From: Hirudinaria manillensis
Taxonomy: Eukaryota > Annelida > Clitellata > Hirudinida > Hirudinidae
DNA length: 64,000 nt
Reading direction: 5' to 3'
Assembly: GCA_034509925.1 (NCBI GenBank)
Contig: CM067529.1
Coordinates: 5,525,001-5,589,000 of the forward strand
Shown here: piece after piece, positions 17,428 to 29,200 of the stretch
Position numbering within the stretch: the stretch's first letter is position 1
Layout of the letters: each line of letters starts with the position of its first letter
Translations under genes and position numbers: made by a program
Notes under the pieces: generated by a model
The model's input: the letters and a program-made list of their open reading frames with translations, nothing else
The model's database searches: none
What the model was told of the DNA's origin: nothing

Positions 17428-18221
17428 ATGATTTTTTCGGAGGAGCAAGTTGCATGCATTTGCCGAGTGTTGTTAAAAGAAAGGAGGTTTGTTCAGCTAG
17501 AAGAAGTATTGAATTTACCAAGCGTTTCTTATCTCAAGGACAATGCGATATTTATGGAGATCGGACTTTCAACCATCCAGGAAGAAATTTTGTTGGCCAT
17601 TATTTATCTTCTGCAATATCAACGAAACTTTGATCAATTCTTCCGACTGGTGTCCAACTCTCCCTTTAGCAAAAATTATCATTCCGAACTACAACAATTG
17701 TGGAACCAGGCAAGAACTTCTTTTATTAAAATTTGTATTAAGCTAATTAAATAAATTAATATGTAATTAACTTCCAGGCTCATTATGATAGGGAAGAACA
17801 AGAACGTGGTAAAAAATTGACTCCAACAGACAGGTTTCGTATAAGGAGGAAGTTTCCATACCCAGATACAATTTGGGATGGTAGGAGCTGTTTGTATGGA
17901 GTCAAAACCAGCGCCAGATTAGCTCTCTCGGAGAGTTTCACAAGATCAAAATACCCAAATCAAGCGGAAAAAGAAAATCTTTGTCTAAATACTGGTCTGA
18001 CGATGACACAAGTCAACAACTGGTTTAAAAATAAGAGACAGCGAGTCAAGCATTTAGGGGTAACATATCGACCTTATTAATTAACATTAATTTAGGCAAA
18101 TAAAATCAAAGTTGGGCTGTCTTGTTTACATGCAAGGGTTTGTACAGACTTTACTCAATGGGTAGAGGATATTCAGGAGAGGGGATCCCGTACTTACAAA
18201 CCAGTGCCTCACAATTGTTAA
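17428..18221 (+). CDS. Divergent SIX-family homeobox transcription factor
   Basis: Exons 17428-17709 and 17778-18059, with a probable third, 18096-18221; 229 residues. The start codon sits where other SIX proteins begin (MIFSEEQVACIC). The SIX domain runs to about residue 105 and contains FSKNYHSELQQLWNQAHY. The homeodomain follows with RIRRKFPYPDTIWDG and, in helix 3, TQVNNWFKNKRQR, so Lys50 typical of SIX is kept. SIX proteins act with Eya and Dac in sensory and mesodermal development. The spacing YPNQAEKENL resembles SIX4/5, but many positions differ, so no subgroup is given. Intron 1 starts CAG|GCAAGA, a GC-AG intron. Intron 2 would be only 36 bp; if it is retained, the protein stops at 18080 after 194 residues. 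The third exon matches nothing I know. Confidence 0.85.
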
Positions 18222-18384
18222 ATGACGCCATATAATAACCTATTTTGCTAAAAGGCAAAGGTTTAATTTAGCTTCGTCGTTTTAAGAACAAGATTCATAG
18301 GGCGATAAGTCATTCGTGGAGCTGAAAGTGAAAATTACACATTAATCTTAACACCGTGAAATTAGTTTTCTACTTTGTGTGGGA

Positions 18385-18996
18385 ATGGCCTCTCAAAACT
18401 TTCGGGTGAGTAGTCATCAACTAATAGATTACTGATTATATTACACATATAATATAAAACTACTACCGATGAATTTCATTTAATCGAAAACCTAACAGTT
18501 ATGTTTTGTGTCCATGAAGTGCATTTTACGTGTGACCCATGCTTTTATTTTTAACCGTAAACAATTTCTCTATTTTTGGGCATTACCTAAGAAAAATACA
18601 TTTTGTTCCTTCTAGTTAGTTTCGGAATAAAAGCGCGTTTATAAATTTTCATAGCAATCTTATAATCTAAAATAATCTTATTCATCTTTTTTTATTACAA
18701 GTCAGTCTTACGAATCGTCAGTCATATCAATCGAGTCAAAAAGCAGATAATTCACAATCACTCCTCGAATCCCGTTCCGTTTCTTTACTTTGCATTGGGA
18801 GCTCTTCCAAGGAAGAGGCCAAGTTCGGTATGATGGTTTAGGAAATATTTCTAAAGGAAAGAAAAGGAAATGTTTAGTCTGTCCCCGAGCTGCTAAGGAT
18901 CGTCAATTAACAATGCTAGAGAATGTAGTAGTCAAAACACCAGATGGAATGAATCCATGGAGACTTTGCAGGGAATATTTAAGGCAATACTATTAA
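18385..18996 (+). CDS. Small protein of unknown function
   Basis: First exon 18385-18405 (MASQNFR) ends at a consensus donor CGG|GTGAGT. Exon 2 starts at 18702 after TTACAAG and continues in phase (SVLRIVSHINRVKKQ...). That frame meets a stop near 18831. Another frame is open to 18996 (CPRAAKDRQLTMLENVV ... LCREYLRQYY). A 55-bp intron 18823-18877 would join the two in phase, giving 86 residues; its donor (GTTCGG) is weak. FRSVLR near the N terminus loosely recalls LYR-type mitochondrial assembly factors, but the rest does not fit one. I do not assign a function. Confidence 0.35.
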
Positions 18997-20217
18997 TTAC
19001 CAATTAACTAATAATAAGCAATACTGCAGGTCATCAAATAAAATAAATAGCGGAGATTAACACCGAAATGGTTACAAAAGATCACCTTTTATTGATACCA
19101 AGTTACATTAAAAAGATCTTGGAAAAACTCCCAATTAGTTGGAAATGCTGCATCACGTGATCCCTTGACCCTCGTAATAAATATGAATTCCACATGATCG
19201 ACTCCAATTGGACCTTGAAAAGCCCCATCGAGTCAGGCTCTGCTTTGTGTCCGATTAATTGGGGTTTAATTAGAGTCGATCGGCACAATCGAAAAGATCC
19301 TCGAACTCCAAATAATCACTGGAGCATAACCTGGGACTTAGTTTGACTAGACTAAAACATATAATAAAAAAATCATAATATCGTTTGCAAGTTACGGTCA
19401 CCCGTACGTGGTCTGTCATTTCAAATGCCTAAAACATCAACGATCTTAGGAAGGTTGAAAACACATCGAAGGTACATTGAAAGGCACAAAGCAGACACAA
19501 CATGCAAAGGGTGCCAATCCACAGTCTAAATGTTATTAATATTAATATTATTATTAATAGCATTAGTAATATCAATAGATTATTCTGCCTTCATTAACAT
19601 GTTCTTAGAATGGGTTTAAAATGCAGGTTATAAACTTCATTGGTGAATTGATGGATGGGAGAACAATTACAGATTCTACTTCGAGACATTGAGCATAAAT
19701 GAATTGTAATTGGTAGCACCAACAATTGTATCAGCACGTCTCGATAGGAAAGATGTTGACTAATGCACTTCCGGATGCATCGTGAGACGAATGAATTCGC
19801 TTGCATACAAAACAAAGAAAAAAGTCAGATTAGGCAAGGATTGCACCAAACAGAAAGGTGCTTTGACATCAACAATACGATGGGAAAAGCAACACTCCGC
19901 ATGCAAACACAATACCGACTTTGAAATATCAATTACTAAAAACTCTGATGCTCTGCGGCAACATCTTTCGTAACCCTAAAGCATGCCTCAGTGCTCAGCA
20001 ATGCATGACGTCCATAATCAATAAATGCAGTACAAAGGAAGATAATAATAATAACGATAATAATACACATGCACTTGAGATAAACATAGTTTTCGATGAC
20101 TTTTGATCAATTATAAACACTTTAAATGGATTCAAATCAATTCGGACGACTCCATCCAGTCGATGAGGTATGCAAACATATCGTCGTTTGTCATCATTTT
20201 TGTTTTGTCCCGGCTCG
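18997..20217. other. Intergenic, probably holding the VAV 3' UTR
   Basis: No exon is supported. Short open frames at 19103-19288 and 19594-19815 (minus) and 19782-20106 (plus) resemble no known family. Confidence 0.5.
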
Positions 20218-23200
20218 TCATACGGTGCAGTTTATTTCTTTGACCAACTCACTTGGAAAGAAACCAACCTGGAGGATTATGAGGAAAAAAAAACATGTAA
20301 TCCTTAAATGCATCAGGCATTTCGTCGCATCCTAAAGTTTAGAATGATGCATTTCGATCGACCTTGTTGTTGAGTTTCCCCATCCAAAATCCTCGCTGGC
20401 CCGGTGCCTTGCTGAGGATTGCAATCTTGTCGCCAGCTTTGAAGGAGATCTGGTTCGGTTCGTTGGGCAGGAAGTCGAGGTGTGCCATGCAGTACCCCAG
20501 CACGTGTCGTTCTCCTGAGTTCGATGCATCTTCCTCTATGCCTCTTTCGCTCTTTCCCAACATATCTGAAAAACATTATGTCAGAGACAAACAATCAAAG
20601 CGACGTCTCATTTAAGCTTCCAACATTCTCGACCGCAGTGATAGGATATCGGGAATGATCGAATTTACCCGACTTTAATTGATAGACGAACCAGGACGGT
20701 TTAAACATTTGTGTTATTCTTAATTTATACTTGGTAGTACTATAGTATATATTATTTTTATATATATATATATTTTTTTATTTCTTTATTTATACTTGGT
20801 AGTATTATAGTTATATATATTATTTCTTTATTTATACTTGGTAGTACTATAGTTATATATATTATTTCTTTACATCTTGTCAACTATAATCATGCCCTCT
20901 GCTGATGGAGAAATGCTTTACATCTGCCAGGCATATAAGAATCAAATTGTAAAAGACCTCCGACCTACCCGTGTACTCGAGGTAAGGAATTCCGAGAGGT
21001 ATGGGCACTTCGGGGAAGCTCCTCTCGAGAGAATTTGTTTGATAGAAATGTATCAACTCCTAAAATTATTTATATAAATACCAATTTTAATTTTAAAAAA
21101 TCTGGAAAAGTGCAACTTTAATAAAGATGACTGACGGCAATGCCGCGAAACATTTTGGTCTCCACCAGGTAATACATCCCCTCGGAGCTTTTTTGAAGTT
21201 TTATGTGCTTCACTGGATTGTTCAGACCGTACCTGGAGGTTTTGTGAGATTTTATTAGTTATTCTGCATCTATTAACTTAATTATAATTATTGTATTAAT
21301 TATAATGTGACTACCAAATTGTAATTTTAATATATCTGTAATTCAATAGGTTTTTGACTGGAAGTGGCAATGGCAGAGTTTTAGGGTTTGAAATGGGATA
21401 AGAAGCTTGAGACTGGTACAACTCTATAACTCCTGCACTCACTTACTTATAACTCCTCTACTTGTACACTAGGTATACATATATATAAATAAATAACACA
21501 AAATGTTAAGAGGTGTAAAAAAAAAAGGACACGTCCCCTTGGGAACAATTACAAATTCTACTAGTAGACATTCATAAAATGTATTTATATGTATGTCACA
21601 GGTTCTTTATTTTTAGGTTACCTTACATCCACAGCATCATTATATTCACCCACCTTATACTCAGGGCATATTCCCCTCTTCTTGGTCCCGAATCACTGAC
21701 TCTGACCAAGAAAGTCCCAGAAGGAGTTTTTTCCAACATTTTTGCTGCTTCCTGTCTGCTCAATTCACCCATAAACCTGATCAATGACATTTTGGTGAAA
21801 CAAAAGTTTAAAAAGTAATACTTGGTTATGTGAATTCAAGGCATAACAGTCTAATACCCATAGAGTCTCTAAAGCATTTCATTATATCTTGGATATTTAG
21901 CAGTGCTCACACGTAGTTATTAACAACTTGATTAAAATGTACAAACAAGCAACATGTAACATTGCTTAAAGGACGTCGGCACAAACATTAACACGCACAA
22001 ACATTACGGTTCATGCATCAACGATCTGTGCCAACGCGTGCCTGGGATTTTACAAAGTGAGGGTCGCAAGCAAAATAAAATGAATAAATGAAAGTAGGTC
22101 TGCACAGAACCATGGCTCGGAGATGCTATTTTCTCCTGCAGAATCCGCAGTTACGCTCGGTCTCTGCGACGACTGAAGCTGTATTTGATATTTCAGCTGC
22201 CAGGCTTGCTTTTCCAATTCCAACTTTTTCGATGGAACTTTATCTTCGAATCGAAGTTCCTGCAAGGAGCCGTTCAAACTTTCGATGCCCCGAATGATTT
22301 TTTCTCCGAGATCGCCCGATTCCGGCGATTCCTCGCCGGAACGGACCCCGGAAACGGAAACCTGCCCGTTCGTCCCCGGTCCGGCGTCCCCTTCGAGCGG
22401 ACAAGAAGCGGGAGACCGTTGCCGAGCAGGAGGGGTGGGGGGCAGCGGGAGGGACCTTCGACACTGAGAGGCAGAAGCCGTCGGCGGAGTTCGACGGGCA
22501 GAAACTCCGGGAGACGGCAATTGGGGGAAGGAAATGCAAGGCATCTCCAGCCTGCAAGACTGGCTCTGGTGAATTGAGAAGCAACACTGTTAACAATTTC
22601 AAACTAAATGCTGCATGAAAAGAATCTTTGAAGTAATATGCCAACATTGAGAATTAAGATAACATTTTTTGAAAAATAACTGTTCATGTTTCCACCAATT
22701 TGTTCTCCGCAACCTCTGACCAAAAAGTAATAAGGGTTACTTAAGTGCTCATTGAAAGATGCCCGAAGTGTCTGACAGGTCAAGGAGAAGTGGAACTAAT
22801 GGAAGCAAAGGTTTTGACATCCTTAAAAAGGACCAAAGAAATTATGGAAACTGGTGACTATTCACAGCATTCCTATAGCTGTTATAGTTATAGCTATAGC
22901 TGCAAAGTGGTCACATTGGAACTGCCACGACTCAAAATGTGTATTAAACATTATGCAAACTCATCAATTATTAGGTACAATCAAAATAGATAGACTCAGA
23001 AACAAATAACATTTTTAACCATCAATGAAACATCAGCATGCCAAATATAAAATGCCATGCAATAAAACAAACGACGCGAACGGCAACCCATTCCGAAACC
23101 AAGCGAACGACTCGAAGCCGTAAGATGCGTCGCTCTCGAAATCCTATCTTAGAGAACCATGCAAGCCACAAACCACTGGCGATCGTGAAGGTCGGAAAGA

Positions 23201-26200
23201 AGCGACGCGAGGCGCGCCGAGAAAGAGGACTCTGCGGGCGATTCGCTCCTCGAAATCTCGGGAGACGAGGAGTCCCAAAGCGATGCTGACTCGCTCGACT
23301 TGCCATTTTGATGCTGAGACACCACGATTTGTGCAAAGAAACAAAGACATTGATTAGCACTGGCTAAATTAAATTTGGAACGTTTGTTCCAATGGCAAAA
23401 ATATACAAAATTACCGCATTTCTGATCAAATATGTTGAGGCAACTTTCACATCCTCCCTAATTAAAACGACCTCAAGATCTCTAAATATTATGCCAATGT
23501 CATCTAGACAAAATAAGCCCTCCAAAATAAGCCTAAAAACTCAAATGGTTATGCTCAATTAGAAATAATCAAAAGATGTGACATCAACGGACGTGAGACG
23601 TTGCATCCAAAACCCGACCTGCGCATCGGTGCCGTCGGGGAAGCGTCACATAAAATAACTAATTAATTACATTATTAATAAATAATAACATAACAAATCA
23701 AAGTATTCAGCTAAAATAAATTTCATAACCAAACACATGAATGTCTAAAAAAAAACCAAGTTGCAAATCGCAATGAGAACGAAAGAAGACGGAAAAGAAA
23801 TTATTCGAGATATGTAAGCAAAACTTAACGAGCAGCACCTTGAGAGTTTTCATGACGATAACAAAACTCTTTGGAAAGTAGCCTTCCTGACTGCCTTTGC
23901 GACCCTACAAGAGAATAATTTTCATTGAAACGTCCCCGATCGAACCTGCCAATCAAAGCTCCACCTTCCACCAATGGTCGTCCGTGGAGTTGGTGAGAAA
24001 AAATACTTCGTTGACTCCAAAGGTCAATGCCTGTTGACCATTCAGTGGGGCAGGAAGTCCTTGATATGTTGATATGGCCTTGACTTTAACTGGTCGAATA
24101 GAAAAAAAAGTTATCGAGCGAAACTACGAGTTTTGCCAAAACGTTTCGAGGAATCTCGTCGACCTTTGCTCGGGCGCTGAGCCGAGTTCGGCACGGGAGT
24201 GGAAGGTAAACTTCGATCCTTCTTGGGCGGGATTGTGGGAGGTCCTGCAATTACAACGGGCCTATCGCATTACAGAAACCTCTTATTTAAGTGTAGCTGT
24301 AACTTGAATGGTTAATAGCAATTGCCATGAGAGAAGCAATAAATGGCTTTGTTGAGATTCCATCCATAAGAAACACATCAATCAATCAAACATCAATCAA
24401 AATAACATCAGCTTGCCAGACCTCAGGCAATTCATCCAACAACACATTCTAATTATCAATACATGTTGTTGTTCCAGACAGATACAAAACAAAAATATGG
24501 TCACAGCAACCTGCCACATCCTTTGCATTTTTCATGCAACCCTTGTGAACATTAGTTCCTGTTTCTGTGAAAATGAACAAGGGTGCATAATTTTAGAAAT
24601 TAAAGACAATTAAAAATAAACAAAAGCAAAGATAAATGAATAACTCACTCATGCATCTATAACCTTGAAAAAAGACCCCCCTGCAACAACAAGAACAACA
24701 ACGAGCGTACATTAAACATAATGATGGCTTTGCTACCAAACTAAACATTTATGTCGTTTATTTATTTCCCTGATTAATGAAAAACTGCTGCTTAAAATTA
24801 GATTAAATTAAAATAATAAAACAATTGAGACTCGAATCCTACTTGAGGAGTTTCCTGCAAACGTCGCAGATGGTCGGAGAGTCGTACGTGTTCATTGCGA
24901 ACTCGTGTTGTGCCGACGAGGAGAAAGCAGGGCAGATGTTGTCGCTAACAAATTACTTTCTCACGTTCATAAAACAAAAAAGACACAACAACTACTGGAT
25001 TTTCCAGGATAATTTTAAAATAACCACGAAATAAAATGATAACGATATTGTAAAATTATGGACGGAAAGTTTAGGCATACTAATAAAGAGATGCCTCAGT
25101 CGAAACAACGCACGAACGAGCGAGATGCAAAGGAATGAAAACGCAATGTTTGCCTCACTGTGCCTGAGCGATTTCCTCCACCCACTTGCTCCTCACTTCG
25201 ACAGTTTTTGCAACAAATAAACACGACTCTTTTGTCTTTTTGTCCACGAGCGAGAATGCCATCTTGAATAATTAAAAAAAAACGATTCAGTACGTACATG
25301 ATAAATACATTAAATGTACGGCTTTCTCTGGGCACGTGTACAGAGATTATTATTATTATTTAAATAATTTCATAACACTAACTTTGACACATTTAAATCC
25401 ATGAAACCAAGCTGACACATAGTTAAGTATATATATATATATAAGTATACACTATAGTATGATATATATACTATATATAAGTATATATATACATTATATT
25501 AAATTAATGACGCACATTAAACTGCAACCAAATTATGCAACAAGGAAACATTAAAGAAAAATGACTCTAAGAAGAGCAATTAAACCTTCTCTCTATCTTT
25601 ATGATTAATGGAGACGTTCTCTTCTACGCAATACTGAGAAAGGACGAGAACGTCCTTGTAGTTGTAACTCTCGCCCTACCAAACCGTAATTGAATTAATA
25701 ATTTATCAAACAATAATTGAATTATTAATTTACCAAACAATAATTGAATTATTAATTTACCAAACAATAATTGAATTATTAATTTATAATAAGGTATTAA
25801 ATTCTGATAACAATCCACAAGCATGTCAGCCTAAGGGTTCCAAGTTGGGAAGATGTAAGGAAGTGTTCCTGCATGGAGCAGTAATGGCAATAACTAAGCA
25901 TTATGTTCTCCACTCACCCTGCATCACCACAGCATGCATTCAGATGGATTTTAAATAAATTTAATAAACAAATTAAGTTTACATGTTTGTGTTTTACAGA
26001 TTATGATTTTCAGGGCCAGTCTGTCTTGCAAAAGCTTGCACTTCCTTAAGACTGACCCTATGAGTTTTTATTTTGCTTGTTTTTTTAGGTTCATTTGTTT
26101 CATTGTGTTATGTGCATAATTGTTTGTTTAATATTGCACATGTTTAATTCGCTATTTGTTGCTTCAGCTGCTTTGACACTTTAATAAACTCATAAAACTC

Positions 26201-29200
26201 AAAAAATAAATAAATAAATAAAACAAAAAATTATTGCTCCATCAAGCCAAGGCAAAAGAGATAATCAAACTTATTCAAAGACTCAGCAAACTTGAAAAGC
26301 TTACCCAAAGCAGTTTGTCTCTCATCTAGAAAATAATTGGAAATAAAAATTAAATCAAGTCGGTTAAAAAATAACTTTCATCTGGGAACAATCGATTGGA
26401 AATAATAAAATTATAAAAGATGGCTGACCAACCCTAATCTTGCAGATGAGCATCACCTTGTCAAACAGGAAAATCATCCTAAAACATCAATTGCTTTCTA
26501 GAGACCTCTAACATCGTTTAAGGGAATATAAAAATATAATGATATTAACAGCAATTCATAAATTTGTAAAAATTAACATAATTTATGAGACTTCTAAAAC
26601 AGCTATAGGTATTGTGGAGTTCACAATATCCTGAGGCAGAGAGTTCCATCACATATAATTTATTCAAGTCTTTAACTTGAAGCTAATTAATTAATTAATT
26701 AATTAATTAATTAATGAGGAAAATGCAGAGCCACTCAATCATTGGAAATGTTTACATCTAACCAAGAATCAATTCTATTTCTTAAAATAACTCCATAGAA
26801 TCGCTTAAAATTCATAAATGTAACAAAGTGCATTACAAGTTTCTCTCCTTCTTTTCATTTTGTCTCTTCACCCTGAGCTCTCCATCCTTCCGAAGTCGTC
26901 CGTAATCCTTCAGCGTCGTCCCAGGCGGCTGTTCGTGCAAGTCGTGTCAAGTCACGTTAAGTGCAAATGTCAAGTCACGTTAAGTGCAAATGTCAAGTCA
27001 CGTTAAGTGCAAATGTCAAGTCACGTTAAGTGCAAATGTCAAACATCGTTTCATCTCAAATGTCACTTGTTTTCTTATATTCTTTAAATTTACAAACTTC
27101 ATTCCAGTTCTACTCACCATTACCAGATCAATGATGCTGAAGAAAGAAAGATCATAAAATCATATATATGTATATATTGAAATGGAATTGTAAACTAATA
27201 TATACATATAAATATAAAAAATCATAATAAATGTATCCAAATATCCTTTAAAATCACAACGTATTAAGTATTAATTAATTTATTAAAATGTCCATAAAAA
27301 TCATAATTATTGTGCTTTTAACGACACACTGAGTTTAACATTAAATCACAATAAGTCACATTAAATCACATTAAGTCACATTAAATCACAATAAGTCACA
27401 TTAAATCACAATAAGTCACATTAAATCACAATAAGTCACATTAAATCACAATAAATCACATTAAGTCACAATAAATCACATTAAATCACAATAAATCACA
27501 TTAAGTCACATTAAGTCACATTAAATCACAATAAGTCACATTAAGAGATTCACCTCCTCTCCACGTCTTCAATCCACTGCAGGTTTTCATTGTCCCTCTT
27601 CACCTCGTTCACGTAACCCGAGAGGTCCTGATGACGATCGCGAAACAGATCCGAGATAACAAATGGCGTTCGATCGAGAATTCAAATTCTACTACGGCTT
27701 CGATTGCATTTCAATGTATTTTATTAACATAAAGTCTAGAATATTTTATTAACTATTAATAATTATTATTAATAAACAATTACACAAAATGAATGTTTGA
27801 ATTTAAAATATTTCCATCTATGAATTGCTGTTCTAAGGAATTAATGAAATCTGGTTTCAACCTGCATTTCTTCCAAAGCTCTCTCCAGACTTTTCCTCTC
27901 GGGATGCATTTGATCGGTGTTTTTGATCAACTCCTACGACGAACAATTATTATTGATTACACTTTCAATTTAATTGCAATGCAAAAATAAATGTTTTTAA
28001 ATCACATGTCTTTTCTATTCACATTTTTGTTAAATTTTCCAAATTATTCTTTTAAATACCACCACCATTACCTTATAAAGATAATATCCTGAAGTAACAC
28101 CATGCAACACCTAATTATTTCTGACCTTGAGCAAGAGGTGGTACTTGAGAACTCTTTGCATTGGTACTGATAACAAATCCCTCAATCTGAATCTCCCACC
28201 ATTGGCCTCCTTTTGACAGTCCTAAAATTAGCCAACCAATCGAAAGTCATCTTGTGATCACAGCAAAATCTAATATAAAACATGGCTGATAATTGTTAAG
28301 TATTAATTAAACAATTTGAAATAAAACCTTGAAAACCAATAATTGCCTCCTTCATTATAATTCAATTTTATAATTAGTTATCAATTTTCTTTAAAACTTA
28401 TCAAATCAAAAATGAACAAAAAAGTTTGCACTAACAGAAATAATACACCTAAGCAGGACACCGAAGAGCACGTTAACAACAAAGGAAAGAACCGAATCGA
28501 CTCACGACGATGCACTGATGGATGGAGGTGTTTTGACACAACTTGTCCAAGATGCTCTGCACCTTCGGAAGGTTGGAGCAGAACTCCCCGTAAGCCAAGA
28601 ACTTTTCTTTCCACTTGATGAAGCAATCGGATATCGTCAGCTGCGAGGACCTGTAGCTAAAGGAGCGGCTGCTGTTGCAGGCTTTGGAAAGGTCGCTATA
28701 GAAACCGGTATGGATGGCAAAGAGATTCTGCAAATCGAACGGACAAAGTGAGCAAAGAATTCGGCACTCGCTCGATCGCGACGAGCTACACTCGCCTCGA
28801 CTCCCATGAACAACATCTGACAGTCCTCTTCGGAAATCTTCTGCCTCAGTCTTTTGATGAAGCACTGAATGATGAATGAACGAACAAACGAATGAACGTT
28901 TTTTTTATTCTTCGCCACTTCGAGTTCAACGACTCGACGTCGGGTCGGAATGCCGCAAACATCTTTGCACGACGTCGACATAATGCGACTTAAATTCGGC
29001 TTAATTCAATAATTCAAACCGACGAGACTTCAAACAATTTACAAATCAGAAAATAATTCGATCGTGTGATTTAATTCAAATGAAAAAAAAAATCAATAAA
29101 TCAAATCAAAATACGTCGATGATCATCCCGAGAGCTTCGACGTAATTCTTCTCGGTCTCCACGAGTTCTTTGATGCAATAATCCCTCTTGGTGACAGGCA

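Noticed and set aside
22185-22577. 130-codon plus-strand frame, Arg/Pro/Gly-rich
   Set aside because: Antisense shadow of the VAV linker exon, which is favoured because its phases and SH2 Trp join are exact.
26226-26325. Possible VAV exon (acceptor TTTTCTAG, then MRDKLLW and GTAAGC donor)
   Set aside because: It would fall inside the PH domain and has no counterpart there; exon 14 joins exon 25586-25675 ([12 protein letters not shown]) directly in phase with good homology.
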